Shown here piece by piece: positions 36,809 through 48,059 of a DNA stretch of 64,000 nt. The notes under the pieces were generated by a model. The model worked only from the letters and a program-made list of their open reading frames with translations. It made no database searches and was not told where the DNA came from. Numbering within the stretch: the first letter of the stretch is position 1; every line of letters starts with the position of its first letter. The translations under genes were made by a program, and so were the position numbers. This DNA is from Pollenia angustigena (taxonomy: Eukaryota > Arthropoda > Insecta > Diptera > Polleniidae), in assembly GCA_930367215.1 (NCBI GenBank), contig OV884057.1, positions 248,088,830-248,152,829 on the forward strand. The letters are read 5' to 3'.

Positions 36809-38157
36809 CAGTATTCCACGGATAATTACCTCGACAAAAATGCCAATATTTTTGGGTAATTATGCGGGGTAAGCATTTAAACGAATACGCTTAACTACCT
36901 CGTTGAGGCAATAATAAGAATACGGTTAACTACCTCATTGAGGTAATTAAGCGAATTCGTTTAAATACCTCAGTGAGGTAATTAGACGTATTTATTTACA
37001 AGATAACTTAACTTTGATGTATGAAAAAATTTAAGAAAGGAATTTTTACATGTATCAGCTTAATCTTAAGAGATAGCAATAAAAAACAATGGGATTTGTT
37101 GTCTTAAATTTTGTCTGTAGTGCTTTCTGAGATATCCTGTCATATCCTACTACTACACATGGAAGACGTAAATATGCAATTGCATGGTTTTTCTTGTGCG
37201 ACCAATGAAAGCAGAAACAATATATTTATGCGTTTAGAGCTTTTAATGAATTTTGGTATCGATTTGTTTGTAAATAATTTCCATATTGTAGCCATTGCTG
37301 CATTTTTATTGCACACATATTTTAAGCTTTTAAAAAATAAATAAAAAAATTGCTTAAAAATCTGGTTAACAGATGAGTTTTCTGTTGCCTTAATATCGCC
37401 ACCTACATTAAATTTTCACTGTACAATTTTAAGCCATAGCAAGTTTTTGTTGAAGATAAATGTTTTTCGCAACTTATAACATAGAAACCTAGACGCATCG
37501 TTTAGTAAACGATCGAATCAGAAACACTTGTTTAGGTAGTCTTTTCGTGTCCGTCCGTCCGTCCATCCATCTTGCTGGTTGTATGTCCATGTAAACCTTG
37601 TGCGAAAAGTTAAGGTAGCAGTTTTTAGATAATTTGATAAAATTGGGTAAATACGTTTAATTGTCATAAAAACGAAACATAGTCCCCATGCAAACTTCAA
37701 AGTTTAATCTCTTTAAGACAAAATATCTTATAAATTTGGTGTATCTAGATTATATATAACTCTTATATGAATCTTGATCGCATAACATAACTTTTAATGC
37801 AAATATTAATTTGTTGAATATTTTGCTTTTAATCAAGCCACATTTTGTTTTTTAGGCATATTTTTTTTAAAAAATTTTAGTGCATATTTTCAAATTATTA
37901 ACATGTAAAACTTGGTTACATTACTTGCTGTGTTTTTGTCAAATAGTACTGAGGCAATTAAACGAATGAAATTTAGGTATAATTTTGTTTTGAGAGTTAA
38001 ATTTTTAAGGCAATTATCCGAATCGGGTAATTAAGCGTATGGCAATTAAACGTGGATTTTTGTCTAAAAAATGGAAGAAAAAAATCGGGGATTTAAAACT
38101 CGAGGTAAATAAGCGTGAAAGGCATTTAAGCGTGGGGTAATTAACCGGGTTATACTG
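36809..38157. mobile_element. pogo-like non-autonomous element (1.35 kb)
   Basis: TA then CAGTATTCCACGGATAATTA at the left; the right end read inward is CAGTATAACCCGGTTAATTA, also next to TA. CAGTAT ends with TA duplication are typical of pogo-type Tc1/mariner elements. Subterminal GAGGTAATTA/TAATTACCTC and AATTAAGCG motifs are repeated on both sides. The centre carries part of dispersed repeat variant B (37548-37680) and AT-rich sequence. No transposase. Confidence 0.6.
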
Positions 38158-38399
38158 TAGCTTTATTCGTTTAAGGTGGACTAAAGTGTTTCCGAGGCTG
38201 GGCTTTAAGCTCAAATATGACGTTACATAATCATAACCACACAAAACAGCTGATTGAACTGAACTTATGGGCAACACTGTATTCGATTATAGTTGACTTA
38301 AAATAACGATATTACCATTACCATACAAACCAATTGAAGGTTTGTTTCTATGGTCATCGTTACGGTTGTGGCATTATGTTTATTTCACGTTTAAGTGCA
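38158..38399. other. Intronic spacer
   Basis: No gene or element recognised. Confidence 0.4.
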
Positions 38400-39420
38400 T
38401 GCTGCCACTATAAATGTTAGTTTTTGCAACAAAATTATAAACTTTTTACTAAAGTTGATCTACATTTGGAATCATAACTCTGTTCCTACTGAACTGATTA
38501 TGTTGGATTGCAATCTTATGGTGTTTTCTTTTCTAAAAAATAATGATGCATTATAGTTGTATAATATATTTATTAGGTTACACGAACCCTTACAAAGTGA
38601 TACATTTTTCTTAATTACAATGGAACAAAATAATAGCTACGTTTTACACTCAACACTAATGTGTATTTAGCGTGTTAAATATTGAATGCAAAGTTTGTAC
38701 TAAAAGCGATATTCACCACGTTTGTAGCAATTTTCAACATTAAATTTTCTTACAATTCCAATAAGCGTTAACAGCACTGATTTTCAATAATAAATGTCAG
38801 TTGTTGTTAAAAATTTTGCGACAAAAAAAATATAATAAAAGTAAAACAAACGAAAAACAAAAAGTTTTTATATCCCTCACAATATAACTAAAAATCACAA
38901 TTTAACGCAAATTGTCCGCAAACACAAGAAGAAAAAAATACTTGGTTGCATAAAACAGTACTTTACGTAGATGCAAAAAAGGGTATTATCTCACACTCAG
39001 TTATAACTGCGGGTAAGAAATAGAACAAATTTGCCATTTATTGCTGCAACATGTTTAGAAAGGAAAACGACAACTTCTCACATTTTTGCATATATTTTTA
39101 GAATGGAACAAAAACCCGCACCAATGGTAGCATATATGGAACATTGTTGTCAGAAAAGAAAACATCATTAAACTGCTTAGTGTAACTCGAAAGAATTTGA
39201 GACGAATACTGTTCTATTATTGTGAGTCCTTCGAAAGAGAGCATGATTTCAACAGTGAGACAGGCAGCAGACGGACATGGCTAAATAAACTTAGAACTTC
39301 TCAAGGACCCAAAATATACTACATATATATTTTATGGGGTATGAGATGAATTTTAAAAAATTTTACACGGAATGACACACTTAGTACACCTCTTTACAAC
39401 TTAACCTTTTAAATTTTACA
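38400..39420 (+). repeat. Dispersed fly repeat, variant A, split by an insertion
   Basis: 38400-38515 matches 250-362 (TGTTAGTTTTTGCAACAAAA) and 39171-39420 matches 362-580 (CTCAAGGACCC, ACACGGAATGACA). The two parts become contiguous once the element at 38519-39167 is removed. Confidence 0.7.
38519..39167. mobile_element. TTA-flanked MITE (649 bp)
   Basis: TGGTGTTTTCTTTTCT at the left, AGAAAAGAAAACATCA at the right, each next to TTA (38516-38518, 39168-39170). A 3-bp TTA duplication suggests the PIF/Harbinger superfamily. It interrupts an older dispersed repeat, which confirms the boundaries. Confidence 0.8.
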
Positions 39421-39743
39421 CGGAATGACAAACTTAGTACTCCTCTTTACAACTAAACCTTTTTAACAAAAAGTACCTTTAAACATAAGTTCTTTTTTTA
39501 CAAAAAGTACCTATTTTACACAAAAAGTACGTCTCTACAAAATGTACCATTTTTGTTAAAAGTACGTACCTTTTATTTAAAAAATTAGTTTGGCAAAAAA
39601 TACTTTTTTTTAACAAAAAGTACCTTTTTACAAAAAGTTTATTGCTTAAAAGAAGTTATGTACATAACAAAAAATATATTTTTAAAAAAAGGTACCCTTT
39701 TGAAAAAAAAAATCCTATTTTAACAAAAAATACCTATTAAAAA
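39421..39743. repeat. Degenerate GTACCTTTT/ACAAAAAGTACC repeats
   Basis: Imperfect AAAAAGTACCTTTTNAC units, the complement-like counterpart of the GTACTTTT arrays at 3.6-4.85 kb and 8.05-10.4 kb. Preceded by a doubled phrase TTTACACGGAATGACA (39361 and 39416). Confidence 0.6.
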
Positions 39744-39744
39744 A

Positions 39745-39954
39745 TCTATATATATAAAACAGGATGTGTGTATGTATGTATGTTTGTATGTATGTATGTA
39801 ACGTATGGACCCCAAAACGGCTGGGCCGATTTTGATGAAATTTTCAGGAAATCTTCAGAATATTCAGGCGGGTGACACTGTGAAGTCTGATTTTTGATTT
39901 TCGTTCTGCGAGCGCAGCGGCAAAATTCAATTTTCATATTGGTCCACCAATGAC

Positions 39955-40017
<63 letters not shown>

Positions 40018-40440
40018 ATTTGGACGATTTTTTCTTTAAAATGATCGCCATGGTCCAACTTCGATTTATAAAAAAAGAACATTTTGCCCCGCCCACTTTT
40101 TTCGAATTACCTATAATCAGAAAACGGCTCCATCGATTTGACAAATTTTTCTTTTTAGGTTTTCATCGAAAGAAAAATTGACCACGCCTACTTTTACGCC
40201 CACTTTTTCGATTTTTTTGACGATTTTTTCTTTAAAGTTATCACCATGGTCCAACTTAGGTTTTTACGGAAAGAAAATTTTGCCCCGCCCACTATTTTCG
40301 ATTTACCTCAAATCAAAAAACGGCTCCATCGATTTGACTAATTTTTCTTTCAAATGTTCGTATCATTTTAATGGATTTTAAAAATCGAACGCAAACATTT
40401 TACCTAATTTGGATTGGACAACGTCTGTCGGGTCAGCTAG
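39745..40440 (+). mobile_element. Non-autonomous Helitron (696 bp)
   Basis: Starts A|TCTATATATATAAAAC and ends GGGTCAGCTAG|T, with a short GACA-TGTC hairpin just upstream of CTAG. 5' TC, 3' CTAG, insertion between A and T, and no target duplication are Helitron hallmarks. The interior has an AT microsatellite and a doubled block (CGCCATGGTCCAACTT, GCCCCGCCCAC, AACGGCTCCATCGATTTGAC) shared with 48060-48840. No helicase remains. Confidence 0.8.
39958..40018. repeat. AT dinucleotide microsatellite
   Basis: About 30 AT units with a single GT interruption, inside the Helitron. Confidence 0.95.
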
Positions 40441-40751
40441 TATTTTAATACAAATAAATTATTAATGGCTTTCATGACATCGCTTAAAATTGTAATTTGT
40501 GCAAATGGGCAAACTTGCGAGACTCGTTTCATGAATAACGAACGCACATAATATGAGCAAATTAGTCTTTTGGCTTTCTTTGTGCATTTTTAAAAACAAA
40601 TCCTCATATATTAACCATACAATTCTTGACAGTTCATTTGCGTACAAATGCACAGTTTGCAGAGATTGCGAGACTTTTAAGCGATATGATGAAAACCCTT
40701 ATTTTCTTTTTTTAAGTAATTTTACTTTTTTTTTTAAACTACATAGTTAAT

Positions 40752-41110
40752 TTCAAACGATTTTGTTATTCGTGCTAAATTCCCAGTTTTTATTCTTGAT
40801 AAAAACACTTGAAATTTATTGTTGATGGGATAAGCTATTCCTATGCATTTCACTGGTTGCTTAGGCTAGATCATCAGGAAACTTCATCCATAAAGATTTT
40901 AGACAAACTAAAGATATTAAACCAAATAAAACTGTTAAACGTATAAGACTTATAGCAACAGTTTTACTTGTAACAATATCAAAGCTTGAACAAAATACAT
41001 CAACAATAAAAAAGTGGGTTTATCTCATCTTACACTCCCCACTACAATTAGTTGAAATTCTCTCAACATTAATTGTAGTTGTAAGTAGGTTAAGAAAAAC
41101 AAAATAAAAA
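40752..41110. mobile_element. Foldback element, one arm plus loop
   Basis: The arm TTATTCGTGCTAAATTCCC...TTCACTGGTTGCTTAGGC...ATCATCAGGAAAC is the same as 41230-41470. It is followed by a loop region (ACAATTAGTTG...AATTGTAGTTGTAAGTAGG) matching 43770-43815. The second arm is missing here, so this copy is truncated or was rearranged with its neighbour. Confidence 0.65.
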
Positions 41111-41178
41111 ACAAACAACAACTTACAAAAGATGTTGTCAATTAAGTGTTTTTTTTTAGGCCGTGCACTTGCCTGTTA

Positions 41179-41697
41179 ATTATCAAAAAGTAATTTCAAT
41201 TTTTGGGAATACAAAATTTTAATTTCAAAAGATTTTGTTATTCGTGCTAAATTCCCAGTTTTTATTCTTGATAAAAACACTTGAAATTTATTGTTGATGG
41301 GATAAGCTATTCCTATGCATTTCACTGGTTGCTTAGGCCAGATCATCAGGAAACTTCATCCATAAAGATTTTAGACAAACTAAAGATATTAAACCAAATA
41401 AAACTGTTAAACGTATAAGACTTATAGCAACAGTTTTACTTGTAACAATATCAAAGCTTGAACAAAATTTGGTTTATTTGGTTTAATATCTTTAGTTTGT
41501 CTAAAATCTTTATGGATGAAGTTTCCTGATGATCTGGCCTAAGCAACCAGTGAAATGCATAGGAATAGCTTATCCCATCAACAATAAATTTCAAGTGTTT
41601 TTATCAAGTATAAAAACTGGGAATTTAGCACGAATAACAAAATCTTTTGAAATTAAAATTTTGTATTCCCAAAAATTGAAATTACTTTTTGATAATA
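41179..41697. repeat. Near-perfect palindrome, arms about 225 bp
   Basis: Left arm 41179-41403 and right arm 41472-41697 are inverted copies with about a 68-bp loop. Mirror pairs include ATTATCAAAAAGTAATTTC/GAAATTACTTTTTGATAAT and CACTGGTTGCTTAGGCC/GGCCTAAGCAACCAGTG. Differences are only a few bases. Confidence 0.9.
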
Positions 41698-42187
41698 CAT
41701 AGTTAAATTTTAAATCAAAAACACTTAGTACATTTAGAAAAATACATTAAAAAAAATTATACATTTAAGCAGCGCTGTGGGGTCGTCTAAAAAAAAGTTC
41801 TAACTATGACTCCAGCTGCGACTTCTACTCTTATATTAATGCTAAAAAAGCCGAAAAAGTTTGGGGTCGGAGTCGCGAGTTTTTGTGGGTACTTCAACTC
41901 CGACTCTGGTACAAAAACAACCCTAACATCGATCTAACACGCTGTATTCAACGCAACCATTTCGCTTTAACAAACAAAAGTTACTTGGAGCATTAAAAAT
42001 ACCTGTAATATACTTCAAAGGTACCTTCCATAAAAAAGTAAAGTTTAACACATAAAATAACATATCAGAAACAGTATTTTTCTTCTTAAGGCCATTTAAC
42101 ACAATTACACAAGTCTTAAGTATTTTGGCGCAAATGGTGCCCTAAACTAATTTTTGCTTGAAAATATTCCAAAAAAATTATAAATTA

Positions 42188-42372
42188 CACAGCCCGACAA
42201 AATTAAAAAAGATTTTTGCTTCTTTGAATTTAAGTGGAGGGTATAGAAAGTTATATCATAAAAACTAGAAAAACTGATAGAGACAAACTGATTACAGTTT
42301 TGAATTCAGCGCACCCAAATTAACTAGAATCAGTTGATAAATTCAAAGAAGCAAATTGAGTGTTGGCCTGTG
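42188..42372. mobile_element. TTA-flanked MITE (185 bp)
   Basis: CACAGCCCGACA left, TGTTGGCCTGTG right, with TTTGCTTCTTTGAATTTA inverted inside; TTA lies on both sides (42185-42187 and 42373-42375). PIF/Harbinger-like. Confidence 0.8.
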
Positions 42373-42375
42373 TTA

Positions 42376-43486
42376 TTATTGTATCGTAAGACTTTTATGA
42401 TAGTGTAAAGTGCCCTTTAGTAATTTTGTTTTAATATTACCCATTGTTTGTCTTAATTGCCTTATAATCAAATTGTTTTTAACTTATATTTTTTTTTTTT
42501 TGCAAAATTTCTTTCTTTTTCAAATACAAAATGAATGTTCATTATTAACTATTTTTTTAATTTTACTTATTCATTCATTCATTGTAAGTTTAACTAATTA
42601 TTGCAACAATTTGCAATACATACTGTCATTCAAAAGACCTAAAAACCACATCATCCATCAAGTTGCATAATAAAACCTGATGAATAGCGCTTAAAATGAG
42701 CATCCATGCTGTCAATTTAAATAAATTATGGCCAGCCGCCATCCACACACAGTCAGCCACGCTCAGACCACTCCAATATATTGCATGTTAACAAACGAAG
42801 AAAAAGAAACAGAAGGAATAAAAGACACAAAGACATGGAGAATTAAAACGTAAAAGAATTCCAAAGTAGGTACCAGTACCAGGCCAAGAAAAGAGATTTT
42901 GTTTGCAAAAAAAAGTTTTGCTGAAGAAAACAAAAGCCGCCTCTTGCAGTAAAATTATTAAAATTTTCAAACAAAGAAGTCCAGCTACTGATCACTTTTG
43001 AGTCCCTTCAACACCCTGACTTTTACTAAGCTTTGAGCAAATATTTGCTTGTTAACCCCCCCACCCCGGACGTTTTTTATATGTAGTTACAGAACAGTTA
43101 CAGAAAAATAAGGTGTCAGTAGTTTACAAGAGTGCTGAAAATGATTGTGTAAATGAGTTTTAACGTTTTAAGGTTTTGTGTGAAGTTGAAATGTCACTAG
43201 ATTTCTTGCGTTTAACACTGGCATGTTGCAATATTTAACGTGCCATAAACAGGACAATCACTTGCATATAATTGCCGCATGACACCAAAAAAAAAACTTC
43301 TCAAATCATCTTCAGTAATAAATAACAAAGTTTAAACGTGGATTAAATTGCTGTTTCCCAGTCAGTGTTTATGGTTTGGACGAATGGTCCAGCAAACATT
43401 TATATTAGATGTTTATTTTGCTAATACTTAATTTTAGAATAGTTGTGATTCAATTTAAGTTTAATTCAAGTTTTATTTTTAATTCA
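42376..43486. other. Intronic spacer
   Basis: T-runs, a CATTCATTCATT run (42569-42580) and AT-rich sequence; no gene recognised. Confidence 0.4.
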
Positions 43487-44005
43487 ATTTCCGTATGACG
43501 TGCTAAATTCCCAGTTTTTCATATTTCATAAATACACTGAAATTTATTGTTGAGGGAAAGCTAGCTTCTATGCGCATTTCACTGGTTGCTTAGACCAGCT
43601 CATCAGGAAACCTTTTCCAAAGATTTTAGAAAAGCCAAAAATATTAAACAAATAAAACCCTCAAGCGAATAAGAATTATAAACACTTTAAGTCTTACTTG
43701 TAACAATATCAAAGCTTAAACAAAACACCAACAATAAACAGTGAGTTTATCTTTTCTTACATCCCCCTACAATTGGTTGGGTTCTTTCCGACTCGAATTG
43801 TAGTTGTAAGTGGGTTAAATTATTCGCTTTAGGGTTTTATTTGTTTAATATTTTTGGCTTTTCTAAAATCTTTGGAAAAGGTTTCCTGATGAGCTGGTCT
43901 AAGCAACCAGTGAAATGCGCATAGAAGCTAGCTTTCCCTCAACAATAAATTTCAGTGTATTTATCAAATATGAAAAACTGGGAATTAAGCACGTCATACG
44001 GAAAT
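43487..44005. mobile_element. Foldback element (519 bp), same family as 40752 and 41179
   Basis: ATTTCCGTATGACGTGC and GCACGTCATACGGAAAT ends. Arms of about 190 bp carry the CTGGTTGCTTAGACCAGCTC-type core and enclose a loop with ACAATTGGTTGGG...CGAATTGTAGTTG. Complete copy; no coding capacity. Confidence 0.85.
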
Positions 44006-44205
44006 CGTATTAATAATAAACTTTGTATTCCCGAAAATAACTTTGATAAGTTTTATTCTAGTTCAGTCAAATTTAGTTGTAAATGGTGTTTAGACACACA
44101 GAACTGCCGAAAGGGATAACTGTAAAACTTGCTGTCATTCGAATGAAGTGTGTAAGAAATCTTTTTTGAGTATACTACTTTGGAAAATTGCCACGCAAAG
44201 GCTAA

Positions 44206-44945
44206 AGGCTCAGTTAGGCGAACGTTGCTGTACCGTATCTGTACTGTATCCATCAGCTGTTCGCTTTTTGTTATATGAAAACCAATACAAAAGCTTACCA
44301 AAATGCAATGTACCGTAGTTGCAACGTACCAATCTGTATAAATAGAATTTCATGCCGTTATTACGTGAAATTTGTAAGACAGTGATGGGCGGCTTGTAAG
44401 TTACATTGAATGCGGGTAATTTTGCTCTTTTTTTTTGGTACTTTTTTCAGTATATCTATGGAATTGCGACAAAACAACTTACAATACAACATATTTCCAA
44501 ATATACAAATATACATATGTTTAGATGTTTAATGTAAACAAATGCTTATACACATACAATAGAAATGTGAAACATATAAAAGGCTATAAATGGTATCAAA
44601 ACCTTGTTTGGTGTATGCACATTTACAATACATATATGTATGCTAAAAATTTATATATGCTAAAATACAAACTTATTTATTGTAAATCTATAATATAATT
44701 ATTAACATTTTTTACATACACAAAATACTTTTTTAATGCCATTTAAATCGCGTGGTACCTTTTCTGCACAACATTGAACATTTTTGATTCCCATCACTGT
44801 GTGTTTTGTTTTATGTATACTATTGCTTTTTGTTTATGTATGGGAAAACATATGACACGTTTTTAAACGTTCTATAAGTGCACCAACGTGCTAACAGTAC
44901 GGTGCGGTACATTACGGGTACATCAACGTTCGACTAACTGAGCCT
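44206..44945. mobile_element. TAA-flanked MITE (740 bp) with AGGCTCAGTTAG ends
   Basis: TAA (44203-44205), AGGCTCAGTTAGGCGAACG, and at the right CGTTCGACTAACTGAGCCT then TAA (44946-44948). Subterminal TACGG/CCGTA motifs repeat in both arms. PIF/Harbinger-like by target site. It shares its terminal 12 bases with the larger element 47740-52533. Confidence 0.85.
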
Positions 44946-45615
44946 TAACACCAAAACAACGTTTACAAATGCGCATAGCCGTCCATCTAAGCAGCTAATA
45001 CTTATGCAATACTGTGGATCGATTCATGACCAAATTTGCTCTTTTGGTTAAAATTCTTTCAAATCGAGCCCTTGTAGACAGCTGTCAACGCCGCTGTAGA
45101 CGTGAGTGTGGCAGGGGACTAGAACTTATCTATCCGACGTCGGTCTCAACAACTCGGTCTCTGCTCGTCCACTACTTGGAAAATTTAAAAAAAAAAACAT
45201 CAACTGGAAGTGAAATCAGATTTTTATCGCCAAATTATCTTCATCAATGAGACTCATTTCTGGCTTAACGTGTATGGTCGTTTTTGGAGAGAGCACAATC
45301 CTCACATCCCGAAAAAAAAATCAGAGTTTGGTACGGTTTACCTGCCAAAGACGTCATCGGCACATTCGTCTTTAAATCCGAAACTGATTACAGTGAATGG
45401 CGAACGCTACAGTCAAGTGTTTTTGGATTTATTTTAATTCCTCATGTCATAAAAAATCATTTCGAGAAGCAATGGTTCCAAAAAGACGGCGCAGCATGCC
45501 ATACAGAACGTTGTTGAGCCAAACGTTAATTGGCCAAATTTCGAAAGACATGGACCTGTAAATTGCTCAATTCGTTCGTGTGATTTGACATTTTTGGACT
45601 ACTTTTTGTGGGGCA

Positions 45616-46233
45616 AACTGCGAAAATAACGTGCGCCCCAAAAATCAAATTTTACAGGAGATATTTTTTTTTTTTTATTTTATTTCACATTCTTTGTCGC
45701 TTACGATAAAATTGTTGTTGCTATAAAATCGTAACGGTATCTTATGTGACCATGACATTTTGGGAGATAGTGCAAGTGTTGCCAACCAAGTCATTTATTA
45801 AAAAAGAAACAAAAATTGAAAAGAATGTCGCTTAGTCTGTGTTCATACGGCTCATGTTTTATTGACAAGATTGCTACTTTAAAGGCGAGAGGGACGAGGG
45901 GAAAAGAAACAAGTACACAGATGCATGTACTGTCTTTGCGTTTTGCTTTCTAATTCGGTGTTTAATTTTGTTTTTGTTTTCAATATCAAATAAAACAAAA
46001 TAAAAAACATGTCGTCAACATGACATGATTAATTTGAACGCCAATTCATGTTCAAAGAAGAAAAAGGAAGAATATTGTCAATAAAACATGAGCCGTATGA
46101 ACTCAGACTTACGATAAAATTGTTGTTGCTATAAAATCGTAACGGTATCTTATGTGACCATGACATTTTAGGAGTTGTGCAAGTGTTACCAACAAAAATT
46201 GAAAAGAATGTCGTTTAGGTTATTTTCGCAGTT
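45616..46233. mobile_element. Element inserted in the mariner relic
   Basis: Perfect 15-bp inverted ends AACTGCGAAAATAAC (45616) and GTTATTTTCGCAGTT (46219). The transposase frame reads WGKL before it and RARFDHKPATI after it, which fixes the insertion. The interior is two tandem copies of about 135 bp (TTACGATAAAATTGTTGTTG to AAGAATGTCG), with another MITE at their junction. Confidence 0.7.
45835..46108. mobile_element. TTA-flanked MITE (274 bp), 34-bp inverted ends
   Basis: Ends GTCTGTGTTCATACGG and CCGTATGAACTCAGAC; inversion extends for 34 bases with one mismatch through CTCATGTTTTATTGACAA. TTA at 45832-45834 and 46109-46111. PIF/Harbinger-like. Nested two levels deep inside the mariner relic. 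Confidence 0.9.
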
Positions 46234-46340
46234 AGGGCTCGCTTTGATCATAAGCCAGCAACAATTGATCATTTAGAACAAATGTAAGCGTGTATTGAAG
46301 AAATAAGGGGTGGCTATTCTTAAAAAAAGGTGAGAAATTG

Positions 46341-47394
46341 GACCATCAGTCATTTGAAAAAATTATGTTTGTTGGGTAATTTAACTGGCACCTACTTACA
46401 CCTTCTTAACAAATAAGAATAACAATTGATTTAAACGAAAAAAAAAAACAAAACAAAAAAGTTTTTAAAATTCGTTTGTTTCAATATTCCTGATGTGAAT
46501 CGGTTTCTGTTAAACATTAAATATTTTCAGAATGAGTCCATTGCGTTTCATTGTGTTTCGTTACGTTGTGTCAATCTGTCAACTTGTAGTTTTTAAATGT
46601 CTTTTCAACTCATTACAGATGTTGTGTTCTCTTGTATTTGTGGCTCGTTACACTTATTGCCTGTTTGATCTTCATCCATTTTACATTCAACAGTTGGACA
46701 GACAGTCCAACAAACACAACAAAATACCAAGTGTCATTTGTAACAATTTAAATGTCCAACTTAGTTAACTAATGCGAAATTTATTACGAATATCAATTGC
46801 TTAAGAGCTCAACTTAAACCATGTCAAGGAAAGGGAGTGGGACAAACAAATAAATGGCCAAAATAATTTAAAAAAAAAACAACAACGCAACACACAACAC
46901 GTACACAGGGATTTAGTCAATTTTATTACGAGTAAATCAGCTCAATTTAAACTCTTCCTTTCCCTTCGGTCTTCTTTTTCCTGTGGAAGTTTCAATTGCT
47001 TTTTTAAGTTGAATTATTGTGTTTTATTGCTTAAACATTTTGCAAACATTATTCTTTCTTAGAAGAGTAGTTTTTTTCTTCCTTTTACGAAATTACTTTT
47101 CTTGCGTTTTTGCGATTATATTCTGCTCTTTTTTTGTGGAATTTTTGTGTAAATTGTGGTTTATTTAGTTAAATTGTCTTAAGGTTTTCGCTAAAGTTGT
47201 CTAAACGGTTCGCTTTTAAGTGAATCAATGTCACTGGGTATTAAAGTGATTAATTTAGGAGCTTAAAAGTTATGAAACTTTTAGGCTAAGAAATCATGGA
47301 GATTAAAATGTGAATCTTTGTGTTAAAGTAGGAGACTTCCAAGGGAAAAGCAGTTCAATCGTAATTTATTTTTATTTAAGATATATAATTAATA
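46341..47394. other. Intronic spacer
   Basis: No element or gene recognised; A- and T-rich. The 78-residue frame at 46532 has no recognisable motif. Confidence 0.4.
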
Positions 47395-47600
47395 TAGTTT
47401 AACGAAAATTAAATTGAATTTTAATATTTGTTTTCGAAATTAAAAAAAAATTTAAGGCCAAATTAATGTTTAATTTTAGTTTAATAAAAAGTTCAAATAG
47501 TTTAACGAAAATTAAATTGAATTTAAATATTTGTTTTCGAAATTAAAAAAAATTTAAGGCCAAATTAATGTTTAATTTTAGTTTAATAAAAAGTCTTCAG
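47395..47600. repeat. Tandem duplication, two copies of about 103 bp
   Basis: TAGTTTAACGAAAATTAAAT...GGCCAAATTAATGTTTAATT occurs at 47395 and 47498, nearly identical. Confidence 0.9.
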
Positions 47601-48059
47601 CCTTTCTTTTTTGGGTTGCCATGTTTTAATTAGCCATACAGTTAAAAAAACTAATTAAATTATTCATTCAAAAACTAAATTTCAACCACAGTTCCAAATA
47701 AAATTGATATTTTAAAAAATTAAAGTTTTATAAGTGTAAAGGCTCAGTTAGCCGGGAGTAACAGTAACTTTGAAAATCAGCTGATTCATAGTACACTCAC
47801 AATATTATTACAGTAACGGACTGTACTTTATTTAAGAAATATTCCGTTCAGTAATTTTTAAATAAATAAACATTTAAAATTCCAAGTAAATTTATTTTAA
47901 CTGATTCTAACAGTTATTCAAAAAACTAAGTGCATATTAATACGGATTTTCAGTTGCAGTTAATATTGTCCGTTGATTGACTTAAATTCTTCTTTATGAT
48001 AAATTAAATAAAAATGTAACTTAAGGCAACGAAAAGTTCATTTAATTTTTACTTTAAAA

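Larger units (their letters stand above)
44950..46340 (+). pseudogene. Tc1/mariner transposase relic, interrupted
   Basis: Pieces in shifting frames follow the family order: VDRFMTKF, SIRRRSQQLGL, TTWKI, INETHFWLN, NPHIP, LITVNGERYSQVF, QWFQKDGAACHT, then after the 45616-46233 insertion RARFDHKPATIDHLE. Many frameshifts and stops. Same broad rosa-like type as at 18.2-19.3 kb but far older. First catalytic position reads Asn (INETHF) instead of Asp. Confidence 0.8.

Noticed and set aside
39746..40144. 132-residue minus-strand frame with an IY repeat
   Set aside because: Translation of the AT microsatellite inside a Helitron.
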